Positions 34,409-43,089 of a stretch of 57,951 bases of DNA are shown piece by piece. The stretch comes from an uncultured Lachnospiraceae bacterium (lineage in GTDB: Bacteria; Bacillota; Clostridia; Lachnospirales; Lachnospiraceae), in the NCBI GenBank assembly GCA_900314445.1, contig OMVA01000045.1, forward strand, positions 1 through 57,951. The letters are read 5' to 3'. The position numbers were made by a program, and so were the translations under genes. Positions within the stretch are counted from its first letter, which is position 1. Each line of letters starts with the position of its first letter. The notes under the pieces are model-generated. The model ran no database searches. It saw nothing but the letters and a program-made list of their open reading frames with translations, and was not told where the DNA came from.

Positions 34409-35797
34409 TTATTCTACTGCGTATCCCTTAGCCTTGATTACATCCACAACGCTGTCTACATATTTCTGGCAGATTGCTTCTGTTTCTGCTTCCACCATGA
34501 CACGAACTACTGGCTCTGTTCCTGATTCACGAACCAGGATGCGTCCTGTTGTGCCAAGCTTTTCTGTAACTTCAGCAACCTTCGCCTGCACGTCAGCGTC
34601 AGCCTGTGCTTCTGCCTTGTCTGTTACGCGAACATTTTCAAGAACCTGAGGGAAGATTGTAAGATCCTTGTGGAGCTCAGACATGCTTGTCTTCTCAGCC
34701 ATCATAACTTCCATAAGCTTCAGGGATGTGAGAATACCATCACCTGTTGTTGCATACTTTGAGTAAATGATATGTCCAGACTGTTCACCACCGATACGGC
34801 AACCATTGTTTGACATGTACTCATAAACGTACTTGTCGCCAACTGCAGTCTTTGCATAATCGATACCAGCTTCATCAAATGCCTTGTAGAGACCGAAGTT
34901 AGACATAACCGTTGTAACAACTGTGTTGTTAACCAGCTTGCCCTGCTTCTTCATATACTTACCACAGATATAAAGGATGTGATCACCAGTGATTACCTGA
35001 CCCTTTTCATCTACAGCAAGACATCTATCCGCATCACCATCGTAAGCAAAACCAACATCCAGTCCATTATCTACAACGAACTTCTGCAGGCCTTCAATAT
35101 GAGTAGAACCAGCATCACGGTTGATGTTTGTACCATCTGGTGTGTTATTAATTACATAAGTTGTTGCACCCAGTGCATCGAATACAGACTTGGCAATATT
35201 CCATGAAGCACCATTTGCGCAGTCAAGGCCAACCTTAACGCCCTTGAATGAGTAAATACCAAGAGAAATCAGGTAGCCGATGTATCTGTTACGTCCGGAA
35301 ACGTAGTCCACTGTACAACCAATCTTTTCTCTTTCAGCATATGGAAGAGTTTCCCACTTCTTACCGAAGAGTTCCAGATTGCCATCCAGATATGCTTCTA
35401 CATAAGAAATTGTCTCTTCATCCATCTTCTCACCGCTGCCGTTAAGAAGCTTGATACCATTATCATAGTATGGATTGTGAGATGCAGAAATCATGATGCC
35501 GCAATCAAAATCATCAATACGAGTTACGTAAGCAACCGATGGCGTTGTTGTAACATGAAGCAGATAAGCATCTGCACCAGAAGCAACCAGACCAGAAACC
35601 AGTGAATACTCGAACATGTAAGAAGAACGTCTTGTATCCTTACCGATTACGATCTTTGGACTTGCATCCAGACCCTTCTGTCTCTTAATTTCCCCAAAAT
35701 ACCAACCAAGGAAACGACCAACCTGAAAAGCGTGATCTGCTGTTAAATTCACATTTGCTTCTCCACGGAAGCCGTCAGTACCAAAGTATTTTCCCAT
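34409..35797 (-). CDS. glmM: Phosphoglucosamine mutase
   Basis: A 462-residue enzyme interconverting glucosamine 6- and 1-phosphate for cell-wall precursors. The N-terminus GKYFGTDGFRGEAN, the phosphoserine loop GIMISASHNPYYDNGIK (Ser ~101), the metal loop FAYDGDADRCLAVD, GGEQSGHII and the C-terminal phosphate site RESGTEPVVRVMVEA are all present. ATG at 35797 has GAGGGA upstream and gives the usual N-terminus. It follows yhaM on the same strand with a 78-base gap. Confidence 0.96.
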   Translation of the reverse strand: MGKYFGTDGFRGEANVNLTADHAFQVGRFLGWYFGEIKRQKGLDASPKIVIGKDTRRSSYMFEYSLVSGLVASGADAYLLHVTTTPSVAYVTRIDDFDCGIMISASHNPYYDNGIKLLNGSGEKMDEETISYVEAYLDGNLELFGKKWETLPYAEREKIGCTVDYVSGRNRYIGYLISLGIYSFKGVKVGLDCANGASWNIAKSVFDALGATTYVINNTPDGTNINRDAGSTHIEGLQKFVVDNGLDVGFAYDGDADRCLAVDEKGQVITGDHILYICGKYMKKQGKLVNNTVVTTVMSNFGLYKAFDEAGIDYAKTAVGDKYVYEYMSNNGCRIGGEQSGHIIYSKYATTGDGILTSLKLMEVMMAEKTSMSELHKDLTIFPQVLENVRVTDKAEAQADADVQAKVAEVTEKLGTTGRILVRESGTEPVVRVMVEAETEAICQKYVDSVVDVIKAKGYAVE

Positions 35798-35875
35798 TTT
35801 ATTCCCTCTATTCATTAGGATTATTCTGCGAATATCTGCAGTATTTCTGTCCAACTAAGCTGTCAGTATTTATAG

Positions 35876-36817
35876 CTAGATAAGTGTCTTACGGATGTTT
35901 GCATCCAGCATCCTATTATAACCTAACCATTCTGTCTTGCCCTGGCTCTTGTCCAGTGCTTCGGCAAAGGTTTCCAGTCTTGCATCCGCATTGTCTGCAA
36001 GGTTCAGAGCCGCTGCTTCAATCAGAGCTGGCTTCTTTGGAGAACCATATTCCAGTTCGCCGTGGTGAGAAAGAATGCAATGCAGAAGTTCTTTACCCAG
36101 CTGATCTGGGAAGTCTTCCTGCTCCTTCATCTTATCACGAACCATCATGGCGCCAATGACAATGTGACCCATAAGATTACCATCATCTGTGTAATCATTC
36201 TTTGGGAACTCAGAGATTTCATCCAGCTTACCAATATCATGGCAGATTGCAGCTGTAATCAGAAGGTCTCTATTTATGATGGAATAAGTCTGTGCCATAA
36301 AATCACACATCTTTGCAACAGCCAGTGTGTGCTGGAGAAGTCCACCGATAAAGCCATGGTGAATTGTCTTTGCTGCACTGTGTGTCTTGAACTTTTCTGC
36401 AAAGGCAGGATCCTCAGCAAAGAAGGAAAGAAGCAACTTGTTCAGGTGCTTTTCCACTACGCTGTCGATGAGACCGAGAAGTTCCTCATACATGCTGTCC
36501 ACGCTAAGATCTGTGCATGGCATGTAATCCTTCACGTCATACTCGCCCTCTCGAGCCTTGCGAGCCTTTGTTACAGAAATCTGTAACGTATCATTAAAGC
36601 TCTGTCCACGACCTTCGATGAAGATATAGTCCTCAGCCTCGAAGTGTTCAATGGAATTATTGAGTGTCCAAACCTTAGCATCAATGGTGCCAGTCTTGTC
36701 CTGGAGTACCAGACTATAGTAAGTCTTTCCGTACTTAGACTGGGCAGATTTCTTCATTTTGCAGTAGTAAATATCTGAGATGTCATCGCCATCCTGCAAA
36801 GTATTAATATAGTGCAT
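35876..36817 (-). CDS. yhaM: 3'-5' exoribonuclease YhaM
   Basis: A 313-residue protein with an N-terminal OB-fold (YYSLVLQDKTGTIDAKVW, FIEGRGQSFNDTLQISV) and a C-terminal HD domain with HHGFIGGLLQHTLAVAKMC, ICHDIGKLDE and LSHHGELEYGSP, the layout of YhaM. The Bacillus enzyme degrades RNA with a metal ion and trims transcript 3' ends. The ATG follows AAAGGGA. It is divergent to mutS2. Confidence 0.93.
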   Translation of the reverse strand: MHYINTLQDGDDISDIYYCKMKKSAQSKYGKTYYSLVLQDKTGTIDAKVWTLNNSIEHFEAEDYIFIEGRGQSFNDTLQISVTKARKAREGEYDVKDYMPCTDLSVDSMYEELLGLIDSVVEKHLNKLLLSFFAEDPAFAEKFKTHSAAKTIHHGFIGGLLQHTLAVAKMCDFMAQTYSIINRDLLITAAICHDIGKLDEISEFPKNDYTDDGNLMGHIVIGAMMVRDKMKEQEDFPDQLGKELLHCILSHHGELEYGSPKKPALIEAAALNLADNADARLETFAEALDKSQGKTEWLGYNRMLDANIRKTLI

Positions 36818-36903
36818 AAAAATCCCTTTCTAGTTAAAAGCCATAATTGTAGATAGGGTATCACTTTCCCCGATTTCTCGCAAGTTTTCGGGTCTTCGCT
36901 TCG

Positions 36904-36932
36904 TTGAAATGGCATCATTCGAATGTTATACT
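36904..36932 (+). promoter_or_regulatory. Promoter of mutS2
   Basis: TTGAAA (36904-36909), 17 bases, TATACT (36927-36932). The dispersed repeat at 36963-36995 would lie in the mRNA leader. Confidence 0.75.
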
Positions 36933-36962
36933 TATGTGGATTATGCGATTGGCCAATCCCCA

Positions 36963-36995
36963 TGCCAATGGGATGCCCGGCAATCTCATTTGCCA
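36963..36995. repeat. Dispersed repeat, inverted pair in the mutS2 leader
   Basis: TGCCAATGGGATGCCCGG meets the reverse half-site GGCAATCTCATTTGCCA with the CCGG shared at the centre. Confidence 0.8.
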
Positions 36996-37037
36996 TAATT
37001 TTCGCAAATCAATAATTTAGAAATAAAGGAAATTGTT

Positions 37038-39410
37038 TTGAATAAAAGATCACTTAGAATACTGGAATTTCATAAGATTCAGGAGCAGCTGGCGACCTTC
37101 GCAGGCTCAAAGGGTGCCAAGAAAAAATGTTTAAATATTAAGGCAATGACTGAGGAAGCCCAGATTGAAATCGCCCAGCAGAACACACGTGACGCCTTTC
37201 TTCGTCTGGAACACGACGGCAACGTGGCTTTCGCCGGCATTCATGATGTAAGAGAAAGTGAGAAACTGCTTGAAATCGGCTCCACGCTTTCCTCTCAGGA
37301 ACTTCTCAACATTGCATCCCTTTTAGATGCAGCTTCTACGGTTAAGGAATATGGCTGTGGCTCCACTGCCACGGATACTCTTTCCGAGAAGTTTTCCTTC
37401 ATCACACCTCTCACCGATGTTTCCGGTGAAATCAGAAGATGCATTCTTTCCCAGGATGAATTTGCAGATGATGCATCCAGCACTTTGCAGTCCATTCGCA
37501 GAAAGATAACCAGCGCCAACGCCAAACTTCACAGCGAGCTGGAAAAGATCATCAAGTCTTCTTCCATGCAGGATATGCTGATGGAACAGCTGATTACCAC
37601 CCGTGGTGGCAGATACTGTATCCCTGTTAAAGTGGAATATAAGAATTCCTTCCCTGGCATGATCCATGACCGCTCTGCAACTGGCTCTACTCTTTTTATT
37701 GAGCCAATCTCAGCGGTTAATCTCAACAACGAAATTACAGAACTTCATGATGACGAACGTGCGGAAATCCAGAAGATTCTAAATCGTCTGTCAAGTCTTA
37801 CAGCCAGTGCCAGAGAGCAGATTCATGAAGATTATGATTTACTGGTGGAACTGGATTTCATCTTTGCCAAGGCGAAATACGCCAGAGAGATTCACGCATC
37901 CCAGCCAACTTTCAATCACGATAAAATCGTGGATCTGAAAGCAGCCATCCACCCACTTCTGGAAAGGCACAAGGCAGTACCTATTGATTTAAAAATTGGT
38001 GAGACCTACTCTTCTCTGATTATTACCGGTCCAAATACTGGTGGTAAAACCGTATCTCTGAAGACTCTGGGACTCCTTTCCCTCATGGCACAGGCCGGCC
38101 TTCACATCCCTGCCCTTGCAGGAAGCCGCCTGCCAATCTTTAGCGATATCTTTGCAGATATCGGTGATGAGCAGAGTATTGAACAGAACCTGTCTACTTT
38201 CTCATCTCACATGAGCAATATCATTTTCATTGTGGAGCACGCAGATGAAGATTCTCTCTGCCTCTTCGATGAACCAGGTGGCGGAACAGATCCTGCCGAA
38301 GGTGCAGCTCTGGCCATCGCCATTCTTAATGCCTTAAAAGCACGCGGTACCACTACTATGGCAACCACTCACTATACAGAATTAAAGACTTACGCAATTG
38401 CTGAGCCTGGAGTTGAAAACGCATCCTGCGAGTTCGACCTGAAGACCCTGCGTCCAACCTACCACCTCATGATTGGTGTACCAGGTTCGTCAAATGCATT
38501 TGCCATCGCCAAGCGTCTTGGCATGCCTGACGAAATCACAGATGCTGCCCGCCAGAATCTGTCTGATAATCAGATCAAGATGGAAAAGGTTATTGCAGAA
38601 CTTGAAGAAGCCCGTAAGGAAGCTGCCAGCGACCGTGCGGAAGTTGAGACTCTCAAGATTGAGACCAACAAGTTGCGTCAGAGTCTCACAGATAAGAATA
38701 AGAATCTGGATGAAAAGCGAAATGAAATTCTTCACAAGGCTAAGAAGCAGGCGGAAGAAATCCTGGCAGAGGCAAAGGATACTGCCGACCAGGCAATTCG
38801 TGACTATAACAAGTGGCTGAAGAATCCTGCCAAGGCAGATGCCCGTCGCATGGAAGAAGAAAGAGCCGCTCTTCGAGATAAGATGTCCAAGATGGAAAGC
38901 AAGAAAGCCGCTCCAAAGGCCAAGATTTCTGGCCAGAAGGCTTCCGACTTCCACATTGGTGATAAGGTTCTGGTACTGAACCTGGATACAGAAGGATACA
39001 TTGTCGCAGAAGCCGATTCCAAGGGTCGCCTTCAGGTGCAGATGGGAATTTTGAAATCTGCATACAAGCCTGAAGAACTGCTGATTCTTCCAGAAGATCC
39101 CGCACCTAAGGACAATCATGCAACACGTCGTGCCATGAGAGCCGCATCTTCCAGCAAGGCCATGACCTTCAATCCAGAAATCAACTTGCTGGGTTGTACT
39201 GTGGATGAGGGTATTTCTCAATTAGAAAAATTCCTGGACGACGCCATGCTTACCCATATCGCCAAGGTACGTATTGTACACGGCAAGGGCACAGGTGCTC
39301 TGCGCACAGGTATTCATAATTACTTAAAGAAGCAGAGTTTTATCAAGTCCTACCACCTGGCAGAATACGGTGAAGGTGATGCCGGTGTGACCATTGTTGA
39401 ATTCAAATGA
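37038..39410 (+). CDS. mutS2: MutS2 ATPase with Smr domain
   Basis: A 790-residue protein. It has N-terminal helical lever domains, then an ABC-type MutS ATPase with the P-loop ITGPNTGGKT (~330) and LFDEPGGGTDPAEGAAL (Walker B and signature). A long coiled coil follows (~515-635: EKVIAELEEARKEAASDRAEVE), and a C-terminal Smr domain (INLLGCTVDEGISQLEKF, VRIVHGKGTGALR). In Firmicutes MutS2 acts on collided ribosomes; in other bacteria it limits recombination. The mismatch-recognition domain of MutS1 is absent, as expected. The start is TTG preceded by AAAGGA. A response regulator gene begins 35 bases after the stop. Confidence 0.96.
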   Translation: MNKRSLRILEFHKIQEQLATFAGSKGAKKKCLNIKAMTEEAQIEIAQQNTRDAFLRLEHDGNVAFAGIHDVRESEKLLEIGSTLSSQELLNIASLLDAASTVKEYGCGSTATDTLSEKFSFITPLTDVSGEIRRCILSQDEFADDASSTLQSIRRKITSANAKLHSELEKIIKSSSMQDMLMEQLITTRGGRYCIPVKVEYKNSFPGMIHDRSATGSTLFIEPISAVNLNNEITELHDDERAEIQKILNRLSSLTASAREQIHEDYDLLVELDFIFAKAKYAREIHASQPTFNHDKIVDLKAAIHPLLERHKAVPIDLKIGETYSSLIITGPNTGGKTVSLKTLGLLSLMAQAGLHIPALAGSRLPIFSDIFADIGDEQSIEQNLSTFSSHMSNIIFIVEHADEDSLCLFDEPGGGTDPAEGAALAIAILNALKARGTTTMATTHYTELKTYAIAEPGVENASCEFDLKTLRPTYHLMIGVPGSSNAFAIAKRLGMPDEITDAARQNLSDNQIKMEKVIAELEEARKEAASDRAEVETLKIETNKLRQSLTDKNKNLDEKRNEILHKAKKQAEEILAEAKDTADQAIRDYNKWLKNPAKADARRMEEERAALRDKMSKMESKKAAPKAKISGQKASDFHIGDKVLVLNLDTEGYIVAEADSKGRLQVQMGILKSAYKPEELLILPEDPAPKDNHATRRAMRAASSSKAMTFNPEINLLGCTVDEGISQLEKFLDDAMLTHIAKVRIVHGKGTGALRTGIHNYLKKQSFIKSYHLAEYGEGDAGVTIVEFK

Positions 39411-39445
39411 TACTAGATCTGTCATTAAATAGGAGGAGGGGAAAC

Positions 39446-40165
39446 ATGAACAAACCAAAAATCTTAATCGTTGATGATGATGAGAATATTGCAGAACTCA
39501 TTTCCTTATACCTAAATAAGGAATGTTTTGATACAGAAACTGTTGGAGATGGTGAAGCTGCCCTGAAGCTTTTCCCTGTTTATAAGCCAGATCTGGTACT
39601 CCTGGATCTGATGCTTCCTGGCATGGATGGCTACGAGGTTTGTCAGAATCTCCGTCGGGAAAGCAATGTGCCAATCATCATGCTGTCTGCCAAGGGCGAA
39701 GTATTCGATAAGGTACTGGGTCTGAAGCTGGGCGCTGACGATTACATTCAGAAGCCTTTCGACTCCAACGAAATGGTTGCCCGGGTTCGCGCCGTTCTGC
39801 GCCGCACATCAACTCCGTCACCAAGTCAGACAGAAATCCTAGAAACACCTGATCAGGTTCATACGGGTTCCTTCGTGGAATTCCCTGACCTCATCATCAA
39901 TATTTCCAACTACACAGTCATGTACATGGGCAAAGAATTGGACATGCCACCTAAAGAGCTGGAACTCCTTTACTTCCTGGCTTCCAAGCCAAACCAGGTA
40001 TTCACACGTGAGCAGCTCCTGAATCAGCTTTGGGGATTTGAATTCATGGGCGATACCCGTACCGTTGACGTGCACATCAAACGACTTCGGGAAAAACTTT
40101 CCGGCAAACATAACTGGTCCATCGCCACAGTTTGGCGTATCGGTTACAAGTTCGAAGTAAAATAA
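39446..40165 (+). CDS. OmpR-family response regulator
   Basis: A 239-residue regulator: receiver domain (ILIVDDDENIAELI, phospho-acceptor in LVLLDLMLPGMDG at Asp ~54, IIMLSAKGE, KLGADDYIQKPF), a linker, and a C-terminal winged helix (PPKELELLYFLASKPNQVFTREQLL, RTVDVHIKRLREKL). The AGGAGG-containing site lies close before ATG 39446. It pairs with the histidine kinase gene downstream, although a palindromic repeat sits between them. Confidence 0.94.
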   Translation: MNKPKILIVDDDENIAELISLYLNKECFDTETVGDGEAALKLFPVYKPDLVLLDLMLPGMDGYEVCQNLRRESNVPIIMLSAKGEVFDKVLGLKLGADDYIQKPFDSNEMVARVRAVLRRTSTPSPSQTEILETPDQVHTGSFVEFPDLIINISNYTVMYMGKELDMPPKELELLYFLASKPNQVFTREQLLNQLWGFEFMGDTRTVDVHIKRLREKLSGKHNWSIATVWRIGYKFEVK

Positions 40166-40176
40166 ATATCACTCCA

Positions 40177-40206
40177 TGCAAATGAGATGTGCAGTTCATT
40201 TGCCAT
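40177..40206. repeat. Dispersed repeat, inverted pair between regulator and kinase genes
   Basis: GCAAATGAGATGTGC (40178-40192) and the reverse-oriented GTGCAGTTCATTTGC (40189-40203) overlap at a TGTGCA centre. It contains an exact 12-mer copy (40178-40189). The same overlapped layout occurs in opposite orientation at 49686-49712. Confidence 0.88.
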
Positions 40207-40239
40207 GTTTTAAGCGATTACATATGGGAAGGTAAAATT

Positions 40240-41877
40240 ATGCAGCGTTCTGTACTCGACCGAATTTACATAGCGTTCCTGCTTATTCTGGTGGTTTCTT
40301 TTGTTTTCTTAATTTATTTTATTTCATATTTCACTCGACGGTCTCTCATGCAGGAGAAGCAGGATACCCTCACCAATGAGGCCAACCTGATTGCCTCCCA
40401 GGCGGTGTCTTCCTACGAGAGTGGCGATATCAGTAAGGAGGAGCTGACCCAGTATCTGAGTTACTATGCCACCGCTTTGAACGCCGATATTTGGTATATG
40501 TCTTCGGAGGGTAGTCTCATTGCCTATTCGGATTCAGCCAAGTATTTCAGCAATGCTTCTTCCACAGATGCCAGCAGCGTGATGCAGGAGAAAAAAGCGC
40601 CACCTGCAAGCATCTATGACCTGGACAAGAATTACAAGCTGAAGAAGGAATCTTATCGCTCTGGAAAATTCTATGGAGTTTTCTCCAACCAGATGTTATC
40701 CATCAACGCACCTCTCTATGCTTCCACTGTGGATGAAAAAGGTCAGCCTCACAGAACCTACATTGGCACTCTGATTATGCATACGCCACTGGAAGAAATC
40801 GGCGATACCATGAAGAATTACTATACCGTGAGCTTTATGCCATGTCTGGTAATCATTGCCATTTCCTTCATCTTCCTGGCCATTATTTCTCGTAAGGTGG
40901 TTCGACCAATCAAGAAGCTTTCCGGCGTTGCCGAGGAATATTCCAAGGGTAACTTCGACGTAGAAACCGGTATTCATACAGAAGACGAATTCGGCCAGCT
41001 GGCTGGTTCCATGGAATACATGGCCGGCGAGTTACAGAAGTTGGATGAATACAGAAGAGATTTTGTAAGTAACATTTCCCATGACTTCCGCTCTCCTCTT
41101 ACCTCCATCACAGGATACGTACAGGCCATGCAGGACGGCACAATCCCTCCTGAAAACCAGCAGAAGTATCTGGGCATTGTCCTGAACGAAACCAAGCGAC
41201 TCACCAAGCTGACAAATGGACTGCTTGACCTGAACAACCTGGAAAGTTATGGGCCATACCTCAAGCTCAGTACATTTGACTTCATCGATATTATTAAGCC
41301 AACTCTCAATACTTTTGAAATGAAATGTATTGATAAGAATGTGGCTATCTATCTGAACAACCACGCAGAAAAGACCATGGTTACCGCAGATAAAACGAAA
41401 ATTCAGCAGGTGGTTTATAACCTGATTGATAATGCCCTGAAGTTCACACCAGCAGGCAAGAAGATTTACGTCACCATTAATGAGAAGAACGATAAGCTCA
41501 TTGTCTCCATTAAGGATGAGGGTATTGGAATGGATGAGGATACCCAGAAGAAGATCTGGACCCGATTCTACAAGGGTGATACCTCCCGTGGTAAAGACAA
41601 GGGTGGCACCGGTCTTGGCCTTGCCATTACAAAGGAAATTATCAAGGCTCATAACGAGAATATCGAGGTATTCTCCCACATGGGTCAGGGTAGTGAATTC
41701 GTCTTCACTCTTCCAAAGGCTCCTGAGCACGGGAAGGATGCTTCCGGCACAGACTCCCTGTCCCACAGCGGTAATACCACAAGCGGACTGGTTCATTCAG
41801 GAAATACAGGTGGACTGACACACTCAGAAAACACAAGCGGCCTGACACAGGAAGAGAATTCTAAGTCCGCTGAATGA
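40240..41877 (+). CDS. Sensor histidine kinase
   Basis: A 545-residue membrane kinase, partner of the preceding regulator. TM1 is at residues ~10-30 (IAFLLILVVSFVFLIYFISYF), followed by an extracellular sensor of ~160 residues, TM2 near 200-222 (FMPCLVIIAISFIFLAII) and a HAMP domain. The H-box SNISHDFRSPLTSITGYVQAM has His ~280. The ATPase domain carries NLIDNALKFTP, DEGIGMDE and GGTGLGLAI. The last ~45 residues are a low-complexity tail with SHSGNTTSGL-type repeats. ATG at 40240 follows GGAAGG. Confidence 0.93.
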   Translation: MQRSVLDRIYIAFLLILVVSFVFLIYFISYFTRRSLMQEKQDTLTNEANLIASQAVSSYESGDISKEELTQYLSYYATALNADIWYMSSEGSLIAYSDSAKYFSNASSTDASSVMQEKKAPPASIYDLDKNYKLKKESYRSGKFYGVFSNQMLSINAPLYASTVDEKGQPHRTYIGTLIMHTPLEEIGDTMKNYYTVSFMPCLVIIAISFIFLAIISRKVVRPIKKLSGVAEEYSKGNFDVETGIHTEDEFGQLAGSMEYMAGELQKLDEYRRDFVSNISHDFRSPLTSITGYVQAMQDGTIPPENQQKYLGIVLNETKRLTKLTNGLLDLNNLESYGPYLKLSTFDFIDIIKPTLNTFEMKCIDKNVAIYLNNHAEKTMVTADKTKIQQVVYNLIDNALKFTPAGKKIYVTINEKNDKLIVSIKDEGIGMDEDTQKKIWTRFYKGDTSRGKDKGGTGLGLAITKEIIKAHNENIEVFSHMGQGSEFVFTLPKAPEHGKDASGTDSLSHSGNTTSGLVHSGNTGGLTHSENTSGLTQEENSKSAE

Positions 41878-41916
41878 TTGTAATATTCTGATAGATTTGT
41901 AATTTCCATAAAAATA

Positions 41917-41957
41917 ACCCTCCTTACTGAACTTTACATTGTCCAGTAAAGAGGGTA
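41917..41957 (-). terminator. trmL terminator, homologous to the glmM terminator
   Basis: Arms ACCCTC and GAGGGT with inner stem TTACTG/CAGTAA; the minus strand continues TATTTTTATGG. It lies between convergent genes and may serve the kinase gene on the plus strand less well. Confidence 0.8.
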
Positions 41958-42009
41958 CCTATCAAAGGATGAGGCTTTTTAATTTTACTTAGAATTGTTC
42001 AAGATTCGT

Positions 42010-42648
42010 TTACCAATGCAGGCGATGAAGTTCACCTTCTGCTTCCAGTCCTGGGAAGTTCAGCTGACGTAATGCTTCATAGAGGACAATGGCTACTGAG
42101 TTCGCCAGGTTCAGAGATCTTTCCTCTGGCATCATTGGAATACGAATACATTCCTCTGGATGCTGAACCAGAATTTCCTCTGGAATACCGGCGCTTTCTT
42201 TACCAAACATAATGAAGTCACCATCATGGAATTCCACATCTGTGTAGCGATATTTTGCCTTGGTTGTAGCATAAAATACACGAGGCGTGCAAGCTGCCAC
42301 CTTGCTTTCTGTATCGCCCTTCTTTGCATTTTCAATTCCGTCACCAATCTCATTTGCAGAGATTTCCTGCTTAATATCTTCATCCACATAAGCACTTACG
42401 CTACTAACGATGGCTGGATCGTAGTCTTCCTTGAAGCCATTGCGGATATAGAAGTCATAGATGTCGGCGTAGGATGTGACATCCAGTCTTGGCCAGTAAT
42501 CCAGGCCAGAGCGCTTTAGCATTTTGTCTGTGATCTGGAAACCCAGGGGCTCAATCAGATGCAGGGCCGTATTGGTGATGACGCAGGTACGTCCGATATT
42601 TCCTGTATTGGCCGGCATTTCCGGCTCAAAAAGTACAATGTTAAGCAT
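42010..42648 (-). CDS. trmL: tRNA (cytidine/uridine-34 2'-O)-methyltransferase with an insertion
   Basis: A SPOUT-class RNA methyltransferase (212 residues). The N-terminal PEMPANTGNIGRTC and LHLIEPLGFQI and the C-terminal knot FGKESAGIPEEIL, CIRIPMMPEERSLNLANSVAIVLYE match TrmL. Family members are about 155-170 residues; the excess is an insert at ~residues 75-120, starting after NGFKEDYD (SAYVDEDIKQEISANEIGDG). The insert contains a copy of the dispersed repeat (GCAAATGAGATT). Whether the enzyme is fully active with the insert cannot be seen. The gene is alone, with a terminator on its 3' side. Confidence 0.9.
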   Translation of the reverse strand: MLNIVLFEPEMPANTGNIGRTCVITNTALHLIEPLGFQITDKMLKRSGLDYWPRLDVTSYADIYDFYIRNGFKEDYDPAIVSSVSAYVDEDIKQEISANEIGDGIENAKKGDTESKVAACTPRVFYATTKAKYRYTDVEFHDGDFIMFGKESAGIPEEILVQHPEECIRIPMMPEERSLNLANSVAIVLYEALRQLNFPGLEAEGELHRLHW

Positions 42649-42675
42649 TTATCTTCTCTCTTTTCTTCGAAAATA

Positions 42676-42698
42676 CCCGCCAGGTAAAGCCTGGCGGG
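42676..42698 (-). terminator. azlCD terminator
   Basis: Arms CCCGCCAGG and CCTGGCGGG with a 5-base loop; the minus strand continues TATTTTCG. Confidence 0.85.
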
Positions 42699-42732
42699 CC
42701 AATAAACAATTTGAATTTTTTCTTTACTCCCA

Positions 42733-43089
42733 CTAAATCAAAGTGCCAAGAATCACAAAGCTCAATATTCTTTCCACAAGGAAAACCGCAGCACAGGCTG
42801 CAAGAGCAACCACAATCAGGCTCTTCTTTTTATAAGCCAGAAGCAGAGCCAGGATAAATCCCACAAGGCCTGGCAGAAGTCCAATCACACCACCATATGT
42901 GGCAACTGCGGACGGAGAAGTGATGATTGCTGGGAATGTCATAGCTGCAAGGCAGGCATATGGCACATAATATAAAAATGATTTTACAAACTGATTCTTG
43001 ATTTCCTTCTTAAGCAGAACAAGTGGCAGCATACGAATGAGGTATGTGACACCAGCCATGACAAGGATATAAATGTAAATGTTACGCAT
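42733..43089 (-). CDS. azlD: Branched-chain amino acid transport protein AzlD
   Basis: A 118-residue membrane protein with four helices (IYILVMAGVTYLIRMLPLVLL, YYVPYACLAAMTFPAII, LLPGLVGFILALLLAY, VALAACAAVFLVERIL), matching the small AzlD partner of AzlC. The ATG at 43089 overlaps the azlC stop by 8 bases, implying coupled translation; upstream codons in the longer frame belong to azlC sequence and are not used. AzlCD exports branched-chain amino acids or analogues. Confidence 0.9.
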   Translation of the reverse strand: MRNIYIYILVMAGVTYLIRMLPLVLLKKEIKNQFVKSFLYYVPYACLAAMTFPAIITSPSAVATYGGVIGLLPGLVGFILALLLAYKKKSLIVVALAACAAVFLVERILSFVILGTLI

